In this document: positions 25,000 to 37,000 of the stretch, piece after piece
Layout of the letters: every line of letters begins with the position of its first letter
Numbering within the stretch: position 1 is the first letter of the stretch
NCBI GenBank assembly: GCA_023846275.1
Contig: CM043872.1
Location: 24,103,670-24,167,669 of the forward strand
From: Vanilla planifolia
Lineage: Eukaryota > Streptophyta > Magnoliopsida > Asparagales > Orchidaceae
DNA length: 64,000 bases
Direction: 5' to 3'
The notes under the pieces: generated by a model
The model's database searches: none
Seen by the model: the letters and a program-made list of their open reading frames with translations, nothing else
What the model was told of the DNA's origin: nothing
Program-made: the position numbers and the translations under genes

Positions 25000-25640
25000 T
25001 TTTATATAGAGCTTGACATGGATGTATAAGTTCGTATGGAGTGGACGGTACAATGTAATCATGAATGTTTTTATTAGACAAAGTTTATGAAAGTTCTATG
25101 GGTATTATAGACAAATTTAAGCATGTAATGTAATATTATGGGCATCTTTTGAAGAGCATAAAATTTATGAATATAGATGTTCACAATATGAGAGTACTGA
25201 ACGATAAAACAAATATAACTTTTGAGAAGTAGTCTAATAGCGGTTATGAAAAAAGCATTATGAATGGCAAAATATATTTGGTTAGAGATTGTACTTTGCC
25301 TTGGACATATGACATTTGCTTTAAGGAACTATAGGAGGAGAAGATTGTCACTGTCAAGTATACATATTTAAGTGTGCATAAAAAGTAAAACACAGTCTTT
25401 TTTTCTTTCTTCCATAGCTGTTATAAGCTATAAGAGAAGCTTTTTAATCTTTTTCAAGGATGTAGTGAGATATTCTAGAATGTGGCTGTGATTTTCCTGA
25501 GTTTGGGTTTCTACTTATATTCTTTGTTCCTTCAATTTATCTTGTGATATTCTAGAATTTGCTTTGTTTGTGGAAGTGTGAGCTTTGTAAGGTGATATTT
25601 GAAGGTTGCAAGCATTTTATAATCAAATAGATGAGATATG
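25000..25640 (+). repeat. 3' LTR of copia element 2
   Basis: It follows a purine-rich stretch (TCAAGGGAGGCA) near 24,978, as expected for a polypurine tract, and matches the 5' LTR in several blocks. Ends are approximate. Confidence 0.55.
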
Positions 25641-28169
25641 CTTTGAAAAGATTCAGTTTTCTGTTTGGGCTTAAGTTAGTATGGTAGTGACTATCAATAT
25701 GGGACCTATATTTAAAAGGAAAATTCTTTTAATGGTGAGCAAGTATTGTGCTGATGTGGAGAATGGCAGCCATGCTATATGCCTATAATTGCCAAGTTAA
25801 TATGATTGTGCCACTGATCAAATTTAGTTTGTGTACTATTCCTTACACATAAGTTAGATTGTTTTTTGGCTAGCATGGCTAGCATATCCAATTGGAGTGT
25901 TTGAATTTCAGTTTGGGGGCAATTTAACTTTTTTGAAATATTTAAGTAGTTAAGATTTATCATGCTGTGGAAACTCAAAAATACATTTTTGCAGAAAATG
26001 TGCATAAACAATTTGACTTTGGAAGCTTGTAATTATTGAACCTTTGGCCAGCTCCTCTATTGATAGTCGTTCTGCCTTGATGATTTTAAAGTTAGAAGAA
26101 GCAAAAGGAAAGCTACAATGGTGGTCATTGAAGGGAAAAAATATTGTTATTATTTGTATGGAGTATGTAGTTAATTGAGGTGGTGTTTTATAGTTTGTTT
26201 AATTTGATTTGTTCTGCTGCTCTTTTGGTTTGAATGAATCTACTGTAATATGCCTTCACTTTTATTTTTAGTTAAGCTTTTATAAATCTCTTTTGACTGA
26301 TGTTTTACTTAGTACAACCTAGAAACCTTGTTAAGTTCATACTTGAAGAATGAATTAAGGTTTTGTGAATGATTTGTTTTTTGAATATGTGTTTGTTATT
26401 TTGTTTAATCACTGTGTTTGAATAACCTCCATCAAACCTGAATGTTGAACTTTTTTTATGGTAAATTGGCACGGTAATCTTGAAGTATTATCATCTAATA
26501 AGTGAGCTTATTCATTTCCTACTTTTGAATTGGAAGAAACATTCAAACTAATGTTTGGTTCATCTTTGATGTTCATTTTATGTAGCCACATCTTCATTTG
26601 GATGTTGCACAAAGTTAATCTTTTTCTCTTGCATGGCATCCATGTGCTAGATCTTAGTGTTTGACAACAATCACATGGTCATGGAATGCTACATGATACA
26701 AATGCAAATGCAAGAAAAAACACTTGACTTAACACAAAGATGTTATGAGGTAAACATTTTCATAAATGCGCTTGATATTTTTTGATTTTTGGGTTGAACG
26801 AACTCTCAAATTTGTCTGAAATGAAATGACATCGGGGTTATTTTTCCATTAAATGGACTCATAGAGTGAAATGTATTGACTAAAGAAGAGAGGTATAAAT
26901 TCAGTGTGAACAAATTGATAAAAAGTTTAGTAATTCTTTCCAGATGTGAATGCTAATAAAGGAATGGAGATAGAAATAGAGAAAAGGGTGTATGTGCGAG
27001 AGAGCAAATTGGAGGATGCTAGCAAAAATATCGTAATAAAACTTGAATGCTTACATATCAAAGCTGCTCTGGCATTGCCATACCTTTATATTTGGAAGGG
27101 CCTATTTTTAGGAGTGATGTATATTTTCAAGTTTAACATAACTCTTGTTTAGGTTACTTTGTGTGGTACTTTTGTTTTTTTTGCATATCTTTTGCACATC
27201 ATTAGCTCCACCATTGTTTTGCATGAGAAGAAATGGTAGATGCCCTGTCATGTGCGAAGAAACTCATTTGAGAACAATATGAAATTAGTTTTGTATAATA
27301 ACACAAGCATGTTGAAATGATGCATTGCTTTTTGGGTGCTTGGTATTACTTCACGTGTGTGTTCATCAACAGTGATAAACAGGTGCTTGGTATTATGTAA
27401 TAAGTGTTGATATATATCACCCATCATCTAGAAGTTTTAGCATATTTTTAGTACACAAATTAACGAATAGAATTTATTATGATTAGAAATGCCTGCTGGC
27501 TTGTTATATGTTACAAGAAAGCATTCAAGGCTTACGGAGAAAGTATATTATTGGTTTCAAATGTAGTTTGGTTAACCCTGTTAATTCTCAAAATGACTTC
27601 CATCTTTATAAATATCTGAACAACATTTAAGAAATAAAGAACTGGGCTAGCAAATCTGATGCATGGTCTAAATATAGTGACCCTTCTAGTCCATGCTTCT
27701 AATTGCCTATGTTTTCTATTTGAAAGTCATTCTTTCTGGAATCATTATCTACTATCACAAACTTCTTAAGGTTAAGAGCACAATGGTTGGTATTTTCTGG
27801 ATTTATTTAACAAGATAATTGGGTAGCTTTGATAATTTGATTTTGGCTATTTAGGATAGCCAAGTTAAATAAGATCTTGTTGTAGATTGTGGAGCATCTT
27901 AGAACTCACACAATCACAACTTAAATTTCCTGGCAATGTCAAAATGCAGTAATTCAAGCAATTATAACTTTTTAATTGAAGTCCAAGGTTTGAACTCAAA
28001 GAAAAATTCAAAATTGGCTTAATTTGAAGCTATCATAAATTTCCTCTAGCAAGCAGCAAATCAACTTGCCCCTTGACCTCATAGTTGTGGAACCCACAGG
28101 GTACAAGCTTTTATTATCTATGTTGATTTCACAATTTGATTTGGAAGTTCACCTAATGGAATCTAAAGA
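25641..28169. other. Spacer between copia elements 2 and 3
   Basis: No gene is supported. Composition at 25,770-27,150 is slightly less AT-rich than typical spacer and has scattered open frames of up to 78 codons (for example 26,946-27,152), without known motifs or a coherent exon chain. It could be an old gene remnant. Confidence 0.4.
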
Positions 28170-28470
28170 AAAAAATTTGAATATAATGTGTCATATTTAT
28201 TCCAAATATTATATTATTCATTTATATATAAGTGTGGAATACATAAAAAAAGGAATATGAATAAATCATAGAAAAAGGTGGTGGATTAAAATATAGTTAC
28301 AAAATACAACAAAGCTGTCCACTATTAAGCTAGTAATCTAATAAACAAATAAAAAAACAAATTTGTATATATATAATTTTAAATGTGCACAAATAATATA
28401 GCAAATAATAGGATATTATTGTAAGACATCAAGATAGTAAGATAGGATATCAAGGATTCAAATATTTTTC
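28170..28470 (-). repeat. 3' LTR of copia element 3
   Basis: Aligned in order with 33,093-33,395 by several shared blocks, the best being GATATCAAGGATTCAAATA. Ends are approximate. Confidence 0.55.
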
Positions 28471-28699
28471 CATAAATTAGATAATACATATTTACTATTC
28501 CTAATTTGTAATTTCATAGAATTGTACTAGGGGTAGTTTGTTTGGTAAAAGTAATTATTGTTTTGTAGACATATATCAAATAACAATCAAATTACTATCC
28601 AACTTTTTTTTGATAAAATATTGATTAAATTCTATTTGTTTGGTGCGACTATACTGAATTGGATTATTTGCAATATTGATGGCATGTTTATTATCATGA

Positions 28700-31600
28700 T
28701 ACAATTTCATGGTTTTTTCTTTTTTGATTATAAGATTATTCAAAATAATTTTTACTTAAGAAGTTTATATGTCTATAATGTCATGGCTTTAAGTTATACC
28801 CTGACACATGATCTAGTCATAACATCTATTTTTTACTTCTCCAAGAAATCAAATTTCTTGCCAAGAAAATATAAAAGCTTGAGGTAGATCTCTTTATTAG
28901 TGAATGTATATAATCAGTATCTTTGTGTTTTTCAAGTGTTATTTTATCACTTTTTCAAAATAGAATTCTTCTTCTAGAGTAACTTTTAAGTGGTGAAGGA
29001 TACAGTCAATAGTTTGTAGCCTATCTTTTTTTAGGTCGTGCATACATTGACTCAACACTTTTATTGACTATACAATATTTGGTTTAGTATGGGATAGAAA
29101 TATCAACTTACTAAACAGCATTTGATATATTAAAATATCCATAATACTATTTATTCTTTGCTCTTATTATATGGTTAGGAAAACTTGTAGCTAAAATGTT
29201 CAACTTCTTGTTTCTTTTAGAAGATCAAGGATATACTCTCTTTGAGTTAAAAAAATGTGTTTTTAGACTAAGATATTTTTTTGATTAATAAATATTTCAT
29301 CTTCTTTTGATCTTAAACTCTATTGCTAAGTGTTTCTTTAACATCTTCTCAGTTTCATTTTTTCTTGCAATAATAATATCATCAATATATACTGATAAAG
29401 TTGTGACTCTCTCCATTTTTGAAGATTGTATGGTTTTATTGAATTTTCTAATGCCCTAATTACTTCATTTTCTTTATGAATCTTCTAAGCCATGCTCTTG
29501 GAGCTGCTTAAGTTCATAAAATGCATTTTCAAATTGAAATTTGGTTATCTTTAAATAAATTAGTAAATTTTGATGGTGGTTTCTTATAAACCTCTTCTTC
29601 CAAGTTATCAAAGGGGAATATACTTGTATCGTTAAATTGCAATAAATTCTACTTATTGCAACAAGGGCTATTAGATATAAGATTTATGACCATATTAATG
29701 ATAGCAACAATTGAAAAGTTTCTTAATGATCTATCTTATAAATTAATTGTACCTTTTAGTTGCAAACCATTATCTAAATCTTTGAAGTATTCCATCATAT
29801 TTATATTTCATGATGAACACCCATTTACAATCCATTGACTTCTTGTTCTTTAGTCTATGTACCACTTCTCATGTCTTATTATTTTTTAAAGCCACCATTT
29901 CTTCCAACATGGCCAGTGTGCAATTTTTATCCTTTAATGCATTATTAATTGCTTGTGTTTCTATAGATTGAGAACATGATATATGGAATGTTTAAGATAT
30001 TTTGTAGTATCTTATCTTTTAGCAATTAAAAGGTCCAACTCTTTTATCTCAAAATATTGAGAGAGAGATGGAGTTCTTACCCATTGTGTTATGATTTCTT
30101 CATTCAAGTTAGAGTCTTGAGCTTGTGTCAATTTAAAATATATATCTTTCATTGAATAGACAAGAATATCACTTGAATATAAGGCTTTGTAGGATGATTT
30201 GGTTTACTCATCACAACAAGTATTCTCTTTTAAATATAGCTCTAATGGATGGTGGTCATTTTTTTGGTAAGACTTTTGTTGATCAATATGTTAGATTGCA
30301 AAGACTTGCTTAGGCTTTGTGATAGTTTGCTTAATAAAGAGATTTGTAAGGTTGCTAAACTCCTCCCCATCTCCTTTACACTTATTTCCTTGAAGATGTG
30401 ACTATAATAAAAGGTGATAGGGTTATTTTTAGACGGATATTTTTTTTGTTAAAGGATGATAACATTTGTAACCTTATAGAATAACCAAGAAAAACACATT
30501 ATAAGGCTTTAGGATTTAGATTGTCACAACTATGCTTGTGAACATGGATATATGTCATGCACTCAAACACCTTGAGAGGAAGATTTGAGGAGCTAGTGCA
30601 GCTAAGATGGTTTTTAAGAACTTTGGTGGCCCTTCGATTACCAATGGATTGGGTGTGAATATGGATATATGTTGTTCATCTGAACATCTTGAAAAGAAGA
30701 TTTGAGAAGTTAGTGAAGCTAGGATTTTGCTTAAAGTGGGTTGTACTTTGACTGGTAGTGGATCGAGTGGGCATTTTATTAATTAGAGTAACTATCAATT
30801 TTAGAATTCTATTAACACATTGAGCCGAAATAACAAGGTCCTAGTGGCATTAAAAATTGTTGGTTTTTTCTTTCTGACATTGCATTTTGTTGGGTTTTTA
30901 ATGCAAGAGATTTATGAATGATACATTTTTTTAAAAAAAAGTCGTGAAAAATGGATTAAAATAATCATTGGCATTATCAGATTTGAATTTTTTGATGGAA
31001 ACATCCGACTATCATTTGACAAAAATTTTGGAATGATTAAGAACAATAGATTTGTTTTTCAAGAGATAGATCCACATAATACAGGTATAATCATCAATGA
31101 AGGAAACAAATCATTTTGTGCTAATGTGGTTAGAATTTAGAAGGACCCCATATATCATTATAATTTATGAAATGGTAAATCTAATCTTTTTTTACTCAAA
31201 GGGAATTAAGTTTTGTAATGTTTGGTAAGTTCACATAATTTGCAATAAAGATTTTCAATAGAAAAATGATTAAATAATATTAGAAACATAGATGTTAACA
31301 CTTCGAATGGAGAATGACTAGGACAATAATGTTATGAAAGTCTTTTTGATAGAAATTTTAGAGATCTAGAAGAGATATTTTGTGATTAGAGAATCATTAT
31401 TGGCTCTATTCCTTTTCGTTTCTTGGCATCCCAATGTGGTAGAGTCCATCTTTTATTTTATTAAATTTAAATCCCCTAAAATCTAATCTTACAAAATAGA
31501 ATGCATGTGAAGAAAGGTGATGTTATAATTTAAGGATTCAACAATGTATGTAAGCAAAAAATTTGTCAACACCTAGGGAATATGAATGGCATTATGTAAA

Positions 31601-31800
31601 GAGATATGGGGATTAAGGTTAACTTGAACTTACCCAAAAATACGAGTTTGGGGTCCATTTGTAGAAACAATTTTTTGGTTATTAGGAAGAAGTTTATAGG
31701 TTTTGAATAAGACTAAGTGAATTGTCATGTGATTGGTAGCTCCCACGTCAATAATCAAGAATGAGGATTTTTATGAGCATTGTTAAGGGCTAGAAACTAA
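28700..31800 (-). pseudogene. Pol remnant of copia element 3
   Basis: Minus-strand pieces in order are an integrase C-terminal segment around 30,480-30,600 (VFECMTYIHVHKHSCDNLNP, then CVFLGYS), an RT piece at 29,300-29,410 (SVYIDDIIIARKNETEKML, where YIDD stands for the catalytic YVDD), and RNase H near 28,860 (ARNLISWRSKK). All are classic Ty1/copia landmarks. Stops and frameshifts lie between them. A 109-residue frame on the plus strand at 28,558-28,887 is the antisense shadow of the RNase H part. Confidence 0.7.
30541..30774 (-). repeat. 117-bp tandem duplication in the integrase region
   Basis: Unit 1 (30,541-30,657) and unit 2 (30,658-30,774) share ATGGATATATG, AAGATTTGAG.AG.TAGTG.AGCTA and the following positions in register. 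Moderately diverged, so older than the duplication in element 2. Confidence 0.75.
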
Positions 31801-31914
31801 GCATTTACTAGAGGTAGCAATAGAGCATAAGGGATTAGAACTAGAGATGGATTGGATAAGAACTCATAGCTTTTCAAGTTCTTCCTTTTTCGACCCACTT
31901 CTTTCTTGTTTTCT

Positions 31915-32716
31915 TCATGTCGGAACTTCTTTCTTATGATGTTGGCTTCCGTTGATGTTGCTTTTACCTCTTGAATTCTCTAGATATACCTCAAATTTGA
32001 GCCCATCCATTAAATTTGAAACAATTTTCTTTTGTATTGGGTTTCTTGTAGTAAGTGCACCAAAAATCCTCTTTATTTGGAGCCTTAGTATTCCCTTTGT
32101 TGAATTATTTGATATCATTGTTGATAACTTGTTTTGTAAGACAAGCATGATAAATAGCATGCTTTCTTTAGCTTGGATAATGGAAAAAGTTTCAATTAAT
32201 AGTTTAAGTTTTTCTTTCACAATAATTTGAATATTTATTGGATTAAACTCATTACTTAGTTTTACTAGAAATTTGAACATCTGATCTCTTTTAGTGAACT
32301 CCACTAAGGTTTGTACATTTATAATGTATTTCATTTCCAGACTTTGATAGAGACCAACCTCTGATTATGGTCCAGTAAAAGTGTCTTATCATAGAAATAT
32401 TACCTTTGTGGAAAAGATCTTAGTCTTGATCTCAAATATAAGAGTCAAATTTTACATTTTAGAGTACATCCTCTATAGTGTATCTCATTTTTCCTTGGTT
32501 GTAGATAAAAACTTGCAATTGTGGTTGATTTTTGGTTGCATGGAGTTCCATAGCCATGTCATAATTAAGGAATCTTCTAATTCCATATTGTGAGTTTAGG
32601 ATCTTTAGGTTTTGGTCCAAATTGAAATGACTTATCTTTCGTCTCACCTTCAATGTTCTCACAATGTGAGACCATTGCAGGTAATTTTTTCCTTCCAATT
32701 GATAAGAAGGATTCAA
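31915..32716 (-). pseudogene. Gag remnant of copia element 3
   Basis: Two frames, 32,459-32,716 (85 codons, YQLEGKNYLQWSHIVRTLK...) and 31,915-32,334 (139 codons, VEFTKRDQMFKFLVKLSNEF then KEKLKLLIETFSII), match the plant copia gag: LNGxNYxxWSxxVRxxLxG in the N part and KDRxFxFLxGLNxEFD...RE-LPSLxEVFSxV in the middle. A frame break between them and no zinc knuckle in frame make it non-functional. Confidence 0.75.
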
Positions 32717-33092
32717 CGATTGTAGATCACTAGTTGTTTCTATGAATAGATTTAGTAATGAAGATAAACTATTCCCTATTTTGGAGATTGGATGTGCTAG
32801 AGGTGGAAAACATGTCTAAGAATTGTGGGAGTAAAAAATAGTCAAATTTAAGAGAACAACCTTTAAGAAAATAGAAATTTTATATTGTTTGACAAAAATA
32901 GCTATAGAATTTTTGTAGTAATGCAAGAACAAAAGGTGAAAAAAATAATCTGTAGAAGAGATAATGTGAGATCTTATCTATTGTAGTTAGTCTCTGATTC
33001 TAAAAACAAGTTTTTTCAAGTGATTGATGACTCAACCACTTGCTAGCATTAGATTCTTCACACAACAAAGAAGAAGAGCCTTTGATGCTATG

Positions 33093-33395
33093 AGACGAAA
33101 ATCTGAATATAATTTCTCTTATTTATTTCAAACGTTATATTGCTTACTCATATGCAAGTATAGTATACATTAATAAAAGCAAAATATAAATCATTTAGGA
33201 TAGATAAATCTTTATATGATTACAAAATGTGATATATTTGTTCATAATCAAATTTAGAGCCTAGGAAATGTATTGGAAACCAAGTTTGCATAGATATAAT
33301 ATTAAATATGAATAAATAAGATAACAAGCTATTAAGAAATTAATGCAAGATGGAAAGATATTAAGAGAAGATATCAAGGATTCAAATAGAATATT
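33093..33395 (-). repeat. 5' LTR of copia element 3
   Basis: See the partner at 28,170. It is followed, in minus direction, by a degenerate tRNA primer-binding site at 33,079-33,091 (minus strand TAGCATCAAAGGC, compare TGGTATCAGAGCC). Confidence 0.55.
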
Positions 33396-34010
33396 GAGAT
33401 GAAAAAAATTACATTCTAGGCCTTCGTAACCATGCTCAATAAATATTAGGAAATTTATGGCAATAAATGTGATTTTTATTAGAGGCCTAGAGTAGTAAAA
33501 GATAGCATGAAGCTACAGTTTTGAAAATTTTGGTATATTATGTATCAAATGCAATAAATCACAAGCAAGTTGATTATATAGAATTGTGATCAAAAGCTTC
33601 TTTGCTTGTATTAAAACGATATAATTAGTAATGCAACATACAAGTGATAAACATCAACCTTCAAACATTGAATTCAACGTGCACAGAATGCACTCAAGGA
33701 TGGAAATCTTAACTGGTTCATACCCTTGAATGGTTAAAGCATTTCTTCACTTGAAGCTGTTTATAATTAATTTTTATGTAGTTTTATGTTTTTGGTTTGT
33801 AGAATGGAAGTTATGATCTCTTAAATTGTTTCTGTGTTCCTCATAGCTTTTGTTCTGTCTCGTAGAGACTGCAGCCTTTTTAAGAAGTTTGTACTCGATA
33901 GCTTTACAAGGTATTTCCTGGTATTCATTGTTTACTAATCTCCTATCTTTGCAGTTCATCTATGACAATAGCTCTCTAAAGATCCTTGGGAAGTGCCATC
34001 AATTTTCTAG
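33396..34010 (+). promoter_or_regulatory. Upstream region and probable 5' UTR of the MBD gene
   Basis: The 3' part of this region looks transcribed. A pyrimidine tract and acceptor (CCTATCTTTGCAG ending at 33,954) would open a 56-nt leader exon that runs straight into the ATG at 34,011, so a 5'-UTR intron with an upstream non-coding exon is likely. No clear TATA box was picked. Confidence 0.4.
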
Positions 34011-37000
34011 ATGAATAAAGAATCTTCATCTTCATCCATTACATCAAAAAGCACTCCAAACAAGTCACCAGGTGATGCAGAGTTTGGTGTTGAGAATAGT
34101 GCTGAGCAATGTAGCATGACTTGTTCAAATAGTGTGGTTATTAATAACGTTGGTTGCAACAGCCCAAGAGAAGACCTAATACCTGAGTCGAATCAGATAG
34201 AGAATTCTCTTGCACCACCCTTAAACTTTGTAGCATCAAATGTCTCAAGCCGAACTATGCCATCAATAGGGGCATTTGCCGTTCAATGTGCATTATGTTT
34301 CAAATGGAGGCTTATTCCAACAAAAGAAAAGTACGAGCAAATACGTGGAAGCATATTGCAGATACCTTTTGTATGTGAAGTAGCTCATGAATGGCATGCT
34401 GATTTATCTTGTGATGATCCAGAAGACATATCCCAGGATGGCAGTAGGGTCTGGGCAATTGATAAGCCGAACATTGCTCAACCACCATCTGGTTGGAGCA
34501 GGGAACTTAGAATCAGAGGTGAAGGGAGTACAAAATTTGCAGATGTGTAAGTTTTATATTTTCTTAAAAGACTGTCTAGTATGAGATACCATTTCAGTAT
34601 CTTCTATTTTTGCATTTCACCCAGTTTTTAAATATGACCTCAAGCTTGATGGATGTCATATCCTAGTAATTGCTATTTTCTCTAGTGGTGTGGAAGTTTT
34701 AACCTGGACAAATGCTTAAAAATGAAAAAAGAAGTTACCATCCAATAGATCAGACGCATGAAGACGGCAAGAATAATATGAAAAATGATGCAAAATGGCT
34801 ATATATTAGATTAGTAAGATTAGCTTTGCACAGTTGTTTCTACAGATAATAATAAAGTAATACTTCGACTGTTAATCAAGCCACAAATCAAAGAAATTGA
34901 TGCCATTGATACTTTGATATGATTAAAACTTGCGTAGAAATGTTCCAACGACCAGACTAGTTGAAGATATCTAACAAGTTTGATCTAGGGCTTAAAGAAA
35001 TGCTTGCATTCTAAATGAGGACAATAACTTACAATCAATTTTTTGTGTGGCTCACACACCTCTAGTTTGACTAATCCTAGATGGCAATATTATGAAAATG
35101 AGTAGCATGTTCAGTATTTTTTCAGTCCAAGGTTCCTTTTTTTCAGTGCAGATTAGAGCAATTTCACTTGCTTGCAAGGCCTGTAACGTTAATGTGTTCA
35201 ATCTCAAGAAGATCTTTGTGAAACAATGGTTTCTTTTGTAGTCTAGAATTGCTATCTGTTTGGGTTATCTTTACAACTATCCTTCCTTGGTGGGACTCAT
35301 CTCCCTAGCCATAAAAAGCCCAAAAACTCTGTTGTCCTGCTTTATGGGCCATCTTGGCTTTTCAAATTGTCAATGGCCCAATGTTCACAAAACTAGAAGA
35401 TACCTTTAGGTCAATGTATATATCTAAACAACCCGTAAAAGAAGGCAATTTTAAGAAAATGATGATTTCAGCCGATGCAGCAGATGATTGTAGTACACAA
35501 AATTGCTCCTATGCCAATGGGGTGCATGTTGATTTTTAATCCAAAATGTTCACAGAGCTGGCAGAGTAACTGAATGCCATTTCCATGGTTTCCCTAGGAT
35601 GCATACTTCAGCTCTTAACTCTTTGGGCAGTCATGTGCTGTGAAGAACAGTCTTTTTCCTATTTTGGCAATCATCCTGTTCAAAACTATGGGCAAATTGG
35701 TGATGGAATTGATAGCTTTTTCTCTTAGATAATGAAATAGTGAAGTGCTTTGCTTAAAATAACAAAAATAAAAAAGGATGATTGTTTTGCAAGGCATCTT
35801 CCTTGTGCATGTTTTCTGTTTTAGTTTCATATATGGAATAGAATCATTTGTTGCCTGAGCTAACTGTTTATGAAAGTCATCGCGTTCATGGTTCTCATGA
35901 ATGCTTTGACTGATATTCAATTGAGGTATTGTCCTGATAATGCTGTGTTCTCAGGTATTATGTTGCTCCATCTGGAAAGAGATTGCGCTCTTTGGTTGAG
36001 GTCCAAAAGTATGTCCGCCATAACATTCCCGTGTTTTCCCCTTAAGTTTAATTAGCATTGAAAAAAAAGAACATGCTGAGTTTGCCGCACAATAGGTTCC
36101 TAATAATGCTTGCATTTCTTATTGCTATTTAATATTTGTGGCTCATTATTATCATATCCTGCAGGTATCTGGAAGAACATGCTGAGTTTGCCGCACAAGG
36201 GGTTACCTTATCACAATTTTCTTTTCAGACCCCAAGACCTCTCCAGCAAAATTATGTGAAGAAAAAATCTTCACGAGTGCAACATACTACTTCTGTTAGT
36301 GTTTCTGGACTGACGGGGCCTCCTGAGGTGGATGAAGGTATGCATTGTTGGAGTGAATCATGACAACTTTGGATATTTTTTAAGTTGGTAACATGTCTGG
36401 TTCTTTGAAAAATATAGGCGATGTTTTGTTTTTGTGTTTGTTTTGGAATGTTGGCATCATTTGGAGGCTCTTCATGCATGCAACAAAAATATTTAGAACG
36501 TACCACTTCAAAACCAGAAGAGACATTTTTTTACTTCAAAAAAAAATTATAATGGCTATATTGAATGGAAGAATAACGAACCTGACAGTCATCATTCACT
36601 CACCTATACATAAGGCATGGGCTGTGTTTGATGGAATAACATGAAGACAAGTTCTCTTCCTCTCCCTCGCCTTGTCCCTGCAGAGTTACCCTTTGGGTTC
36701 GATTTTCCTAAATCCAATGCATGCTGTAGTTTTTGTGATATTGGGTTACCCTTTTGCATTTGCTTGGTTATTGATCTTGAATTCAGTCAAATGATCTTCA
36801 TTTTATCATTGCTTCAAAGCGAATTTTGAGTAGTATCAACATTTTTCATCTTCTAAGAACATGATTTTGAATATGCCAACAATGTGACATGCAGTTTTTT
36901 TGCACTGCATTTTTTTCAGCAATGCTAGAGATTTTTTTTTTTAATTTGCTCATTAATAGTTCATCTAGGAAAAGACATTAAAATGAAAAATCATTGTTCT

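Larger units (their letters stand above)
20250..25640 (+). mobile_element. Ty1/copia retrotransposon 2, decayed, plus orientation
   Basis: Two diverged LTRs (about 20,250-21,107 and 25,000-25,640) flank a degenerate primer-binding site (TAATATTAGAGCT, 21,108-21,120), a gag start, integrase, RT and RNase H remnants. Matching LTR landmarks are GAATTTAAGCATTAC / AAATTTAAGCATG, GATGTTCA..A.GA.AGTA, and AAGTGTGCATAAAGTAAAAC / AAGTGTGCATAAAAAGTAAAAC. Coding parts are full of stops. It stands directly behind element 1 and in the same orientation. Confidence 0.75.
28170..33395 (-). mobile_element. Ty1/copia retrotransposon 3, decayed, minus orientation
   Basis: LTRs at about 28,170-28,470 and 33,093-33,395 share TGAATATAAT, TTATT.CAAA, ATAAATCAT, TTACAAAAT and GATATCAAGGATTCAAATA in the same order. 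Read on the minus strand, gag (32,716 to 31,915), integrase (about 31,100 to 30,400), RT (about 29,900 to 29,300) and RNase H (about 28,880) follow in copia order. The primer-binding site remnant is at about 33,079-33,091. Decayed, with an internal 117-bp tandem duplication in the integrase end. Confidence 0.75.

Noticed and set aside
28558-28887. Plus-strand 109-codon frame
   Set aside because: Antisense to the RNase H remnant of copia element 3; Phe/Ile-rich, no motif of its own.
35354-35539. 61-codon plus frame in MBD intron 1
   Set aside because: Lies between well-supported exons, without splice phase match or homology to the family.
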